Source: Pedobacter ureilyticus
Lineage (GTDB): Bacteria; Bacteroidota; Bacteroidia; Sphingobacteriales; Sphingobacteriaceae
Direction of reading: 5' to 3'
NCBI RefSeq assembly: GCF_005925345.1
Contig: NZ_SSHJ01000019.1
Span: 1-64,000, forward strand
DNA length: 64,000 nucleotides
The translations under genes were made by a program, and so were the position numbers. Under the pieces are notes generated by a model that made no database searches, had not been told where the DNA came from, and worked only from the letters and a program-made list of their open reading frames with translations. This document shows positions 26,321 to 35,238 of this stretch, piece by piece (position 1 is the stretch's first letter; each line of letters starts with the position of its first letter).

Positions 26321-27670
26321 ATGATGGAATGGAAAAAATTGCTTTCGGCAAAGCGTTGGGGGCATGAGGATAAATCGCCAAGAGATACTGATGAAGCTAG
26401 ATCGCAATTTCAAATCGACTACGACAGGTTAATATTTTCTTCGCCATTTAGAAGATTACAGAACAAAACGCAAGTTTTCCCTTTACCTGGCAGTGTGTTT
26501 GTGCATAACCGCTTAACGCACAGCTTAGAAGTAGCCAGCGTAGGCCGTTCTTTAGGAAGAATTTTCTATAATCAAACCAAAAAAGACAATCCAAATATTG
26601 ATACAGAAGTACCTCTAATGAGCGAAGTGGGCAACATTGTAGCCGCAGCTGCTTTGGCACACGATTTAGGGAACCCAGCTTTTGGACACTCCGGAGAAGC
26701 TGCCATTTCGAGGTATTTTACCAACGGCGAAGGCAAAACCTATTTAGAGCAGCTTAGTGCAGAAGAGCAAAAAGATTTTACCCACTTTGAAGGTAACGCC
26801 AACGCCATCCGTATTTTAACACATCCTTTCGAAGGTAAAGGAAATGGTGCCTATGCACTCACCTACGCCACTTTGGCCGCCATCGGGAAATATCCATGCG
26901 AATCTAGTTTAGGCCACCAAAAGCAGCATTTACATCGAAAAAAATATGGCTTTTTCCAATCAGAGAAGGAAATTTTTAGAAAAATTGCCACAGAACTAGG
27001 TATGCTTTGCGATAACGAGAAGCCACTTGGCTATTTTCGTCATCCATTGGCTTATTTGGTAGAAGCGGCTGATGATATTTGTTATGGCATCATCGATTTA
27101 GAAGATGCGCATCGTTTACAAATTCTAAGTTTTGAGGAAGTAAAGAACTTGTTGTTGCCTCTTTGTAACAGCGAAACGCTAGAAGCGAGGCTGCAAAATG
27201 ATTTAGAAGATGACGACGCCAAGGTGAGTTTGTTAAGAGCAAAAGCTATTAGCACTTTAATCTATGAGTGCTCTGCCATTTTTTACACACAACAAGCAGC
27301 TATTTTAGGTGGTACTTTTAACCAAAGTTTAACCGATGCCTTGCCAGAAAAGCTCTTAAATGCGTGGAAGCAAATCGAAAAAATATCGGTAGAGAAAATT
27401 TACAACTACCAATCTGTAATAGCCAAAGAAGTATCTGGCTATAAAGTAATGGCTGGTTTGCTCGAAGAATTTGTACCAGCACTAGTAAACAACGACACTC
27501 ATTACTATAAAAAATTGGTAAAACTGATACCGAAACAATTTCATACCGAAAAGGAAGATTTATATTCTCGGGTGCAAAGTGTGTTAGATTTTGTATCGGG
27601 AATGACCGATTTGTATGCCGTTGAATTGTATGGCAAAATCAAAGGCATTTCGTTTCCATCGGTGACTTAG
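26321..27670 (+). CDS. dgt: Deoxyguanosinetriphosphate triphosphohydrolase
   Basis: dGTPase hydrolyses dGTP to deoxyguanosine and triphosphate, affecting dNTP balance. The 449-residue protein shows the HD-domain metal ligands in NRLTHSLEVASVGRS and AALAHDLGNPAFGHSGE, then HFEGNANAIRIL, in the order of the Dgt family. The N terminus (SPRDTDEARSQFQIDYDRLI) is typical. I chose 26321 (MMEWKKLL); 26324 is equally possible. It is a single gene, ending before a repeat and a strong bidirectional terminator. Confidence 0.93.
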   Translation: MMEWKKLLSAKRWGHEDKSPRDTDEARSQFQIDYDRLIFSSPFRRLQNKTQVFPLPGSVFVHNRLTHSLEVASVGRSLGRIFYNQTKKDNPNIDTEVPLMSEVGNIVAAAALAHDLGNPAFGHSGEAAISRYFTNGEGKTYLEQLSAEEQKDFTHFEGNANAIRILTHPFEGKGNGAYALTYATLAAIGKYPCESSLGHQKQHLHRKKYGFFQSEKEIFRKIATELGMLCDNEKPLGYFRHPLAYLVEAADDICYGIIDLEDAHRLQILSFEEVKNLLLPLCNSETLEARLQNDLEDDDAKVSLLRAKAISTLIYECSAIFYTQQAAILGGTFNQSLTDALPEKLLNAWKQIEKISVEKIYNYQSVIAKEVSGYKVMAGLLEEFVPALVNNDTHYYKKLVKLIPKQFHTEKEDLYSRVQSVLDFVSGMTDLYAVELYGKIKGISFPSVT

Positions 27671-27688
27671 TACATTCGTTAATAAAAC

Positions 27689-27772
27689 GTCATTGTGAGG
27701 CACGAAGCAATCTTACAACTATAGTTATCTAGGCATTTCACTTTAAGATTGCTTGGTACCTCGCAATGACGA
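27689..27772. repeat. Dispersed inverted repeat (CGTCATTGTGAGG ... CTCGCAATGACG)
   Basis: An 84-bp imperfect inverted repeat. The left arm begins CGTCATTGTGAGGCACGAAG and the right arm ends ACCTCGCAATGACGAGG, with complementary CAATCTTA/TAAGATTG inside. It is a REP-like family different from those at 252 and 30445. Confidence 0.7.
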
Positions 27773-27782
27773 GGTCAATAAT

Positions 27783-27830
27783 AAAGCAACAAATGGTCGA
27801 TACTCATATGCGTCGACCATTTGTTGCTTT
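27783..27830. terminator. Bidirectional terminator between dgt and the TonB receptor gene
   Basis: A perfect 18-bp stem (27783-27800 with 27813-27830) around a 12-nt loop, with T-rich sequence on its plus-strand side and an A-rich flank on the other. It separates convergent genes ending at 27670 and 27849. Confidence 0.8.
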
Positions 27831-27848
27831 TTACTTTTTACTTTCCAC

Positions 27849-30257
27849 CTACTTCCCTTGTCCCATGCCGCCGCCCATGCCGCCACCTTGCTGTTGCTCT
27901 TGCTTCACGTCGTCGTTTTTAATTTTCTTTTTCTCTGTAAATTTCAACTTACCAAATTTGTAGCTAAAGTTTAAGCCAATTTGGCGTAGTGGATAGTAGA
28001 TGTTTTGGGTTTGATAAGCATCTGCAGACCTAGAAACGGTATTGATATGCAAATCCCTATTGAATGGGTTTAATAAGTTCAAACCAATGGTACCTTGCTT
28101 CTTCATGATGTCTTTTTTAACAGCACCGCCGTAAAAAAACATTGCCTGCGTTTTACTTTGATAAGTGTAACGTGGAGAATTAACTACACCGAACAACTCT
28201 AAATTCCAACCGCCCTTAAAAGCAGTAGCAGAACGCATAAAAAAGTTATAATTGATGTAGGTCCCTTCATTCATCCCTTGCAAATCATCCCTACTTCTAA
28301 TTTCGTAAGTGTTTACGGCAATGTTACTCATTAAGGTCCATTTTGGCGTAGGGTTATACGAGCCAAATAGATTAGCACCATAACTATTAGTATTACCTAC
28401 GTTGGCAAAAGTTGTTGATGTGATGCCAGAAGCCGCCCTCACAATGTTTTCGATAACGTTTCTTGTATTTCTATAAAACAATGATGCATTAATCATTGAC
28501 CCTTTAATAAAAGTAGAATAACCAAGCTCCACATTATGGCTCAATTCGGGATCTAATGCTGGGTTACCTTCAAAAGTGTTAACTGGATTAGATTGATTAT
28601 TAAATGGGTTTAGGTAAGCTAAACTAGGGCGTTGTATTCTTTTGTTGTAAGCTAATTTAACTGTGGTAGATCCACTAATAGTTTGCGATATTACTGCATT
28701 TGGAAATAAGTTTAAGTAATCATCATTAATTAGGTTACCATTGATATCATTATACTCAATGGCGGTATATTCTGTACGCACACCTCCTTTAAATTTTATT
28801 TTCTTAGTTAAATTGAATGCAATAGTTGAGTAGGCTGCCCCAACATTTTGATCGTAATCGAAGATTTTTCCAGAACCTTGACCAAACTCACTTTTGATGT
28901 TTCTGAAAATACCCTTACCGCCAACTTCAAAAGTTACAGTTTTAGAAAACGGATAAACGTAGTCGGTTTGAATAGTGTACTCCCTATTTTTTCCCGTATT
29001 TACACTAGCTGTCAACGAATTACCATTGATATTGTTAGAAAAGTCATTTATGTTCCTACCTTCAGTTAATTGACCCGCAACAGAAAACTCTTCGCCTTGT
29101 TTTTTGGTAGTGCGTCTATAGTCCATATTCCAATCTAAGTTATTATTGGTCATATCAGTAGTACTAACATTGGTAAGGTTAGTGATTTGCCCGCCCACAT
29201 TGGTATTTAATAAGGACGACCCAGGTCCTCCATTGTAAAACCTATTGTATTTTGCATTGGTGCTAATATTGTTATAAGCGTTAAAATCGTAATCTAAGCC
29301 CAAGCTTCCGTTAAACATTTCGCGTTTCCAGGCAGAAGTACCATCTTGTAATACAGAGCTACCTGGTAGTTGGTTAAAGAATATTACTCTAGAATCTTGC
29401 GCATAGGCATACATACCACCCAAAGCGGTATTTGCGCTAAAACGTCCAGATTTCGCTGTTAAATTGAAGTTACCTGTGTTTTGACGCGTACCTGCCGAAG
29501 CATTTACCGAACCACTTACACCTTCTGCATTACTTTTCTTGGTAATGATATTGATGATACCACCAGAACCTTCTGCTTCGTATTTTGCAGATGGATTGGT
29601 AATTACCTCTACACTTTTAATCTGATCGGCAGGGATCATCTTCAAGGCATCAGCTACGCTATTAGCCATAGTACCTGATGGTTTTCCATTGATTAAAACC
29701 CTTACCGCACTTCCACGCAATTGAACATTTCCATTGATATCTACCGAAAGCATCGGTACTTTACGCATTACGTCGGTAGCATCGCCACCAGCATTGGTTG
29801 CATCTGCCTCTGCGTTGTACACCATACGGTCTATCTTGTTTTCGATCATGCTCTTTTTACCTTCAATGGTAACTTCGTTTAAGGTACTTGCACCACCCGA
29901 TAGAAAAACATCTCCAATGTTGTTATCTGGTTTTTCTGGAGTGGTTTTAACCATGATATTTTTAGTGGTATATCCGATAAAACCCACAACCATTTTATAA
30001 TCGCCTGGAGCCACATTTTGAATGGTTACCTTACCTTTAGCATCGGTTAAGCCCCCGTTTACCGGTTTTGAGGTTTTAGTATTTACCAACGAAACCGTAG
30101 CGTATTCTACCGGTTGTTTGGTTAATGAATCTAAAATAGTTGCCGAGATACGCCCTGTCACTTTTGGAGCTGCATTGCCTCCTCCCATCATCGGGAACTG
30201 GGCCTTTGCACTCATCATCATCAGTAAAGCGGAACAAATTAGTAGTAGTTTTTTCAT
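27849..30257 (-). CDS. TonB-dependent outer-membrane receptor (CarboxypepD_reg-like / beta-barrel family)
   Basis: An 802-residue outer-membrane protein. After a signal peptide (LLLICSALLMMMSAKAQ) there is a carboxypeptidase-regulatory-like beta sandwich (about 35-115, then PVEYATVSLVNTKTSKPVNG). A plug (about 130-235, VEVITNPSAKYEAEGSGGII) and a long beta barrel follow. The ITNPSAKYEAEGSGGIINII motif is typical of Bacteroidota receptors that lack a SusD partner. No SusD gene is adjacent, so the substrate could be a siderophore, peptide or other ligand. The C terminus is odd: after the last predicted strand it runs into a Lys-, Gln- and Gly/Met-rich tail of about 30 residues. Confidence 0.88.
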   Translation of the reverse strand: MKKLLLICSALLMMMSAKAQFPMMGGGNAAPKVTGRISATILDSLTKQPVEYATVSLVNTKTSKPVNGGLTDAKGKVTIQNVAPGDYKMVVGFIGYTTKNIMVKTTPEKPDNNIGDVFLSGGASTLNEVTIEGKKSMIENKIDRMVYNAEADATNAGGDATDVMRKVPMLSVDINGNVQLRGSAVRVLINGKPSGTMANSVADALKMIPADQIKSVEVITNPSAKYEAEGSGGIINIITKKSNAEGVSGSVNASAGTRQNTGNFNLTAKSGRFSANTALGGMYAYAQDSRVIFFNQLPGSSVLQDGTSAWKREMFNGSLGLDYDFNAYNNISTNAKYNRFYNGGPGSSLLNTNVGGQITNLTNVSTTDMTNNNLDWNMDYRRTTKKQGEEFSVAGQLTEGRNINDFSNNINGNSLTASVNTGKNREYTIQTDYVYPFSKTVTFEVGGKGIFRNIKSEFGQGSGKIFDYDQNVGAAYSTIAFNLTKKIKFKGGVRTEYTAIEYNDINGNLINDDYLNLFPNAVISQTISGSTTVKLAYNKRIQRPSLAYLNPFNNQSNPVNTFEGNPALDPELSHNVELGYSTFIKGSMINASLFYRNTRNVIENIVRAASGITSTTFANVGNTNSYGANLFGSYNPTPKWTLMSNIAVNTYEIRSRDDLQGMNEGTYINYNFFMRSATAFKGGWNLELFGVVNSPRYTYQSKTQAMFFYGGAVKKDIMKKQGTIGLNLLNPFNRDLHINTVSRSADAYQTQNIYYPLRQIGLNFSYKFGKLKFTEKKKIKNDDVKQEQQQGGGMGGGMGQGK

Positions 30258-30288
30258 TTTGTTTTGTTATTTGTACGTATTAGTCTGC

Positions 30289-30296
30289 CAAAGCTA
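30289..30296 (-). promoter_or_regulatory. -7 box of the TonB receptor gene
   Basis: On the minus strand TAGCTTTG (30296 to 30289) fits TAnnTTTG, 31 bp upstream of the ATG. The nearest TTG is 16 bp further upstream, shorter than usual. Confidence 0.4.
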
Positions 30297-30394
30297 TATT
30301 TTGTTACAGCAGCAACGAAGCATTTTTTTACAACTGGCAGCAAATTCTCGGCGAATGGTATTTTTTAGGCGGCGAATGGTTGAGGGTAAAAAGT

Positions 30395-30431
30395 AAAATC
30401 CCAAAAAAGCTTTTAACTCCTTTGGGATTTT
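30395..30431 (-). terminator. Terminator downstream of leuS
   Basis: An 11-bp stem (AAAATCCCAAA, 30395-30405, with TTTGGGATTTT, 30421-30431) and 15-nt loop. T-rich sequence follows on the minus strand. It lies beyond the repeat at 30445 and before the TonB receptor promoter. Confidence 0.6.
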
Positions 30432-30444
30432 TAAATAGCTTGGT

Positions 30445-30541
30445 CGTCATCTCGACCGCAGTAAAACGAAGTGGAGAGATCTTCCGATTAGCGCAACCAA
30501 CCTCAAAGATTTCTCGTTGCTACGCTTCCCTCGAAATGACG
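30445..30541. repeat. Dispersed inverted repeat (CGTCATCTCGAC ... CTCGAAATGACG)
   Basis: A 97-bp imperfect inverted repeat. The arms CGTCATCTCGACCGCAG and CGAAATGACG pair at the ends, with GAGAGATCTT and AAGATTTCTC inside. It ends 7 bp from the leuS stop codon. It is a distinct REP-like family from the ones at 252 and 27689, but built to the same plan. Confidence 0.7.
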
Positions 30542-30547
30542 TATTGG

Positions 30548-33454
30548 CTATACTACAATATTTACAATCTTTCCTTTTACGAAAATGATTTTCTTAGGAC
30601 TAGCTCCGTTTAAAAATCCTTGAACTTGCTCGCTAGCCAACACCGCAGCGGTCGCATCTTCTTGCTCTAAGGTTAAGCTCAAATTCAAGTTCATTTTCAT
30701 TTTACCGTTGATAGAAATGGGATAAGCAAACTCATCTTCTATCAAATAATTAGGGTTGAAAACCGGGAATTGAGCGGTTGATAAATCTTTATTGCCTAAT
30801 AACGACCATAGTTCTTCGCAGATGTGTGGCGCATAAGCTGCTAACACTACCACTAAATCTTGTAGAATTGCTCGTTTGTTGCATTTCAAATCTGTTAGTT
30901 CGTTAACTGCAATCATAAAGCTCGAAACCGAGGTATTAAATGAAAAACGCTCAATATCATCTTGTACTTTCTTGATGATTTTGTGCAATGCTTTCAGCTC
31001 CGCTTTAGTTGGTTCAGCATCGCTTACGGTAAATTCCCAAGCCTCATTATGGAACAAACGCCAGAATTTACGCAAGAACTTAAATACACCTTCAATACCG
31101 TTGGTGTTCCAAGGTTTGCTTTGCTCTAACGGCCCTAAGAACATTTCGTACATACGTAAAGTATCTGCACCGTACTGTGCAATTAACACATCTGGGTTTA
31201 CTACGTTGAACTTAGATTTAGACATCTTTTCAACTTCTACACCGCAGATATAGGCCCCCTCCTGGCCTCCCCCTGTTGGGGAAGAAATGGTTCCGTCTTC
31301 GAAAATAAAGACAGCATCTTGGTACTCTGGTCTCCACGCTCTGAATTTTTGGATGTTTAACCTATCGTTTTCTACGATGTTAACATCTACGTGAATGCCT
31401 GATAGACTTATAGACCGTTCTTTATTTGGACCCTCAAACGAAAAATCAATCCCCATTTCATTTATCAGAGATTGAGAATAACCATCAGATTTGTACCATT
31501 TATCAGCCCATGATTTAGAAATAAAGTAGAATTTATTTCCGTCATTCTGCATAATTGAAAGCCTATACACAAAGTTACTTCTACCTTGTATCATCCCTTG
31601 GTTAATCAACTTTTTGAAAGGCTCTTCCTCTTGTACGAAACCTAAATCTTTCAAAAACTTGTTCCAGAAACGGCTGTACAACAAATGGCCAGTGGCATGT
31701 TCGTTACCGCCGATGTACAAATCCACATCTTTCCAATATGCTACAGCTTCTTTCGAGGCGAATGCTTTGTCGTTTTGCGCATCCATATAACGGTACCAAT
31801 ACCAGCTACTTCCTGCCCAACCTGGCATGGTAGACAATTCGTACTCGTAACGGTCTTCGTATTTCCAACCTTCGGCTCTTGCCAAAGGCGGCTCGCCGGT
31901 TTCGGTTGGTAAGTATTTATCAATTTCTGGCAATACCAATGGTAATTCTTCCTCTTTCAACAAGTAAGGCAACCCGTCTTTAAAATATACAGGAATAGGC
32001 TCGCCCCAATAACGTTGGCGACCAAAAATAGCATCACGTTGACGGAAATTTACCTTCGCTTTTCCTACGCCTTGATCTTCTAACCATTGATTTAAGAAAG
32101 CAACAGCCTCTTTATATTCCATTCCGTTGATGAAGCCGGAGTTGATGTATTTACCTTCCTTGGTTGCATCTGCTTGTTGGTCGATGTCTTTTTGCGCATC
32201 CAAAATTTGGATAATCGGCAAATTGAAGTGCGTTGCGAATAACCAGTCGCGTTGGTCGCCACTTGGCACGCCCATTACCGCACCGGTACCGTAACCTGCC
32301 AATACATAATCGGCAATCCACAATTGTACACGCTCACCACTTACCGGGTTAATTACATAAGTTCCCGTAAAAGCACCAGAAACGGTCTTGGCATCCGCCA
32401 TGCGGTCTAATTCCGATTTCTTTTTCGTTTGTGCAATATAGCTTTCGATATCCACTTTTTGCTCTGGAGTAGTCAATTCTGCCACCCATTCGTGCTCTGG
32501 TGCCAGCACCAAGTAAGAAACTCCAAAAATGGTATCCACACGAGTGGTAAAAACTTCTATTTGTTTATCGTTACCTTCCACTTTGAACTTTACCGATGCA
32601 CCAACGCTCTTGCCTATCCAGTTGCGTTGCATTTCTTTCATCGGTTCTGGCCAGTCGATAGTATCTAAACCCTGCAAAAGTCTATCTGCATAGGCGGTAA
32701 TTCTCATACTCCATTGCATCATTTTCTTTTGCTCAACTGGATAACCTCCACGCTCCGAAAAACCATCTTTAACTTCATCGTTAGCCAACACCGTACCCAA
32801 AGCTGCGCACCAATTCACGGTACTCTCTTTCAAATAAGTTAAGCGATATTTTAATAGTTCTACTTGTTTTTCTTCTTCCGAAAAAGCAGCCCAATCTGTA
32901 GGCAAGAAGCTTCTAGTATCATCATCGCAAGCAGCCTTTACATCGGCGCTGCCCGCTTCGTTAAATTTATGAATTAGGGTAGATATCGGCTCTGCCTTAT
33001 CAGTTTCTAGGTTATACCAAGAATTGAACAACTGCATAAAAATCCACTGTGTCCACTTGTAGTAAGCCGGATCGCTAGTGCGCACCTCACGACTCCAATC
33101 AAAAGAAAAGCCGATTTGGTCTAACTGCCTGCGGTAAGTATTGATATTGGTTTCGGTAGTTACTGCCGGATGCTGTCCGGTTTGGATCGCATATTGCTCT
33201 GCAGGCAACCCAAACGAATCGTAACCCATGGGATGCAGCACATTGAAACCCTTTAAACGCTTATATCTCGAAAAAATATCAGAAGCGATATAACCCAGTG
33301 GATGACCAACATGCAAACCTGCCCCCGAAGGGTATGGAAACATGTCTAAAACGTAATATTTCGGCTTGTCTGAATTGGCTTCAGCTTTAAACGATTGGTT
33401 GTCGGCCCAGTATTTTTGCCACTTTTGTTCTATCTCTCTAAATTGATAATCCAT
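30548..33454 (-). CDS. leuS: Leucyl-tRNA synthetase
   Basis: LeuRS attaches leucine to tRNA-Leu. The protein (968 residues with the start at 33454, MDYQFREIEQKWQKYW) has the class I HIGH motif as PSGAGLHVGHPLGY, the CP1 editing domain in the middle, and the KMSKS loop in EKMSKSKFNVVNPD. The open frame to 33583 is not used, because it adds unconserved residues over the -7 box at 33481-33488. It is longer than most relatives. One in-frame insert (about residues 721-733, SSPTGGGQEGA) just before the YICG...KMSKS region looks like a translated genomic repeat and is noted separately. The zinc-like and tRNA-binding C-terminal parts look intact. Confidence 0.93.
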   Translation of the reverse strand: MDYQFREIEQKWQKYWADNQSFKAEANSDKPKYYVLDMFPYPSGAGLHVGHPLGYIASDIFSRYKRLKGFNVLHPMGYDSFGLPAEQYAIQTGQHPAVTTETNINTYRRQLDQIGFSFDWSREVRTSDPAYYKWTQWIFMQLFNSWYNLETDKAEPISTLIHKFNEAGSADVKAACDDDTRSFLPTDWAAFSEEEKQVELLKYRLTYLKESTVNWCAALGTVLANDEVKDGFSERGGYPVEQKKMMQWSMRITAYADRLLQGLDTIDWPEPMKEMQRNWIGKSVGASVKFKVEGNDKQIEVFTTRVDTIFGVSYLVLAPEHEWVAELTTPEQKVDIESYIAQTKKKSELDRMADAKTVSGAFTGTYVINPVSGERVQLWIADYVLAGYGTGAVMGVPSGDQRDWLFATHFNLPIIQILDAQKDIDQQADATKEGKYINSGFINGMEYKEAVAFLNQWLEDQGVGKAKVNFRQRDAIFGRQRYWGEPIPVYFKDGLPYLLKEEELPLVLPEIDKYLPTETGEPPLARAEGWKYEDRYEYELSTMPGWAGSSWYWYRYMDAQNDKAFASKEAVAYWKDVDLYIGGNEHATGHLLYSRFWNKFLKDLGFVQEEEPFKKLINQGMIQGRSNFVYRLSIMQNDGNKFYFISKSWADKWYKSDGYSQSLINEMGIDFSFEGPNKERSISLSGIHVDVNIVENDRLNIQKFRAWRPEYQDAVFIFEDGTISSPTGGGQEGAYICGVEVEKMSKSKFNVVNPDVLIAQYGADTLRMYEMFLGPLEQSKPWNTNGIEGVFKFLRKFWRLFHNEAWEFTVSDAEPTKAELKALHKIIKKVQDDIERFSFNTSVSSFMIAVNELTDLKCNKRAILQDLVVVLAAYAPHICEELWSLLGNKDLSTAQFPVFNPNYLIEDEFAYPISINGKMKMNLNLSLTLEQEDATAAVLASEQVQGFLNGASPKKIIFVKGKIVNIVV
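31253..31293. repeat. GC-rich repeat inserted in frame in leuS
   Basis: A GC-rich stretch (GGCCCCCTCCTGGCCTCCC then CCTGTTGGGGAAG) stands out from its A+T-richer surroundings. It encodes TISSPTGGGQEGA in the leuS frame. The pattern (CCCCTCC, CCTCCCCC, GGGG) resembles the GC-rich palindrome at 10935-11434. It lies between FEDG and YICG, where relatives of this enzyme family usually have only a residue or two. Confidence 0.6.
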
Positions 33455-33480
33455 TGATATGCTGTTTGTAAAATCGAGTG

Positions 33481-33488
33481 CAAAGGTA
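33481..33488 (-). promoter_or_regulatory. -7 box of leuS
   Basis: On the minus strand TACCTTTG (33488 to 33481) fits TAnnTTTG and lies 26 bp upstream of the chosen ATG at 33454. This supports the shorter start. No clear TTG stands at the expected -33 distance. Confidence 0.5.
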
Positions 33489-33570
33489 AGGAAAATAGAC
33501 AGACTTGGATAAGTGAATTTTGAATGACTAAATGAGTGAATGATTAAATACGCTATGCGTGAAAGAAAAC

Positions 33571-35029
33571 AACCAATATCCAAGCATCAATTATCAAACA
33601 GTTAATATTATCGCTTATGCAAAACCTACTTAAACCTGCGGTAACATCAGCGAAATCTGCAGGGCAAAAAAACATCCAAAGCCCAAGCACCAATTATCAA
33701 ACAGTTAACATTATCGCTTATGCAAAACCTACTTAAATCTGCGGTAACATCAGCGAAATCTGCAGGGCGACAAAACATCCAAAGCCCAAGCACCAATTAT
33801 CAAACAGTTAATATTATCGCTTATGCAAAACCTACTTAAATCTGCGGTAACATCAGCGTAAATCTGCGGGAAATAAAAAACATCCAAATTACAAACACCA
33901 ATTATCAAACAGTTAATATTATCGCTTATGCAAAACCTACTTAAATCTGCGGTAACATCAGCGAAAATCTGCAGGAAATAAAAAACATCCAAATTCCAAG
34001 CACCAATTATCAAACAGTTAATATTATCGCTTATGCAAAATCTACTTAAATCTGCGGTAACACCAGCGAAATCTGCAGGGCAACAAAACATCCAAAGCCC
34101 CAACACCAATTATCAAACAGTTAATATTATCGCTTATGCAAAACCTACTTAAACCTGCGGTAACATCAGCGAAATCTGTACGGCAAAAAATCCAAATCCC
34201 CAACACCAATTATCAAACTGTTAACATTATCGCTTATGCAAAACCTACTTAAATCTGCGGTAACATCATCGAAATCTGCAGGGCAACAAAACATCCAAAG
34301 CCCCAACACCAATTATCAAACAGTTAATATTATCGCTTATGCAAACCCTACTTAAACCTGCGGTAACATCAGCGAAATCTGTACGGCAAAAAATCCAAAT
34401 CCCCAACACCAATTATCAAACAGTTAATATTATCGCTTATGCAAACCCTACTTAAACCTGCGGTAACATCAGCGAAATCTGTACGGCAAAAAATCCAAAT
34501 CCCCAACACCAATTATCAAACAGTTAACATTATCGCTTATGCAAAACCTACTTAAATCTGCGGTAACATCAGCGAAAATCTGCAGGAAATAAAAAACATC
34601 CAAATTCCAAGCACCAATTATCAAACAGTTAATATTATCGCTTATGCAAAACCTACTTAAATCTGCGGTAACATCAGCGAAATCTGCAGGGCGACAAAAC
34701 ATCCAAAGCCCAAGCACCAATTATCAAACAGTTAACATTATCGCTTATGCAAAATCTACTTAAATCTGCGGTAACACCAGCGAAATCTGCAGGGCAACAA
34801 AACATCCAAATCCCCAACACCAATTATCAAACAGTTAACATTATCGCTTATGCAAAACCTACTTAAATCTGCGGTAACATCAGCGAAATCTGCAGGGCAA
34901 CAAAACATCCAAAGCCCAAGCACCAATTATCAAACAGTTAATATTATCGCTTATGCAAAGCCTACTTAAATCTGCGGTAACATCAGCGTAAATCTGCGGG
35001 AAATAAAAAACATCCAAACACCAATCACC
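33571..35029. repeat. Tandem array of 14 units with three length classes (100, 103, 105 bp)
   Basis: The anchor word CAATTATCAAACAGTTAA (with single changes) starts at 33588, 33691, 33794, 33899, 34004, 34107, 34207, 34310, 34410, 34510, 34615, 34718, 34821 and 34924; a degenerate piece ends near 35029. Successive spacings are 103, 103, 105, 105, 103, 100, 103, 100, 100, 105, 103, 103 and 103. Each unit has a conserved core of about 68 bp (ending AAATCTGCGGTAACATCAGC) and a linker of three types: CAGGGC-ACAAAACATCC, GGAAATAAAAAACATCC and TGTACGGCAAAAAATCC. Mixed periods break any reading frame, so it is non-coding. It fills the gap between divergent leuS and ftsX. Confidence 0.95.
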
Positions 35030-35238
35030 AAGCCAGCATTGCTATCGAACCCACATCTTCCAGACTTTCCTTCTACCAACCTTCGGACTACAACGTTAAA
35101 GAATGTTAAAGTCCATCTAAGTAAACTACCTTTTACGAACTTTAAAAATTGTAAACTTTGAAGTTGGCGCAAAACAATGAGCATATAATTTAAGTTTTAG
35201 GTTATGTTTCCTTATTTTCGCAGAAACAATTATTACAC
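35030..35238. other. Non-coding sequence between the tandem array and ftsX
   Basis: About 200 bp with no recognisable gene. A weak TATTTTCG box (35213-35220) lies 18 bp before the ftsX ATG and may be its -7 element. Confidence 0.4.

Noticed and set aside
30548..33583. Longer leuS start at 33583
   Set aside because: The added 43 residues are low in conservation, and a -7 box at 33481-33488 lies inside them. The conserved LeuRS start MDYQFREIE begins at 33454.
33750..34109. Minus-strand reading frames inside the tandem array (also 34469-34720 and 34966-35184)
   Set aside because: They only follow runs of 105-bp or equal-phase units. Mixed periods of 100 and 103 bp break the frame, there is no start context, and the sequence repeats without protein-like constraint.
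33571..35029. CRISPR array
   Set aside because: The whole period of about 100 bp is repeated, with only three linker types in place of unique spacers, and there are no cas genes.
34469..35029. Origin of replication
   Set aside because: A repeat array with A+T-rich words could suggest an origin, but there are no DnaA-box clusters, and no dnaA or replication gene is near.
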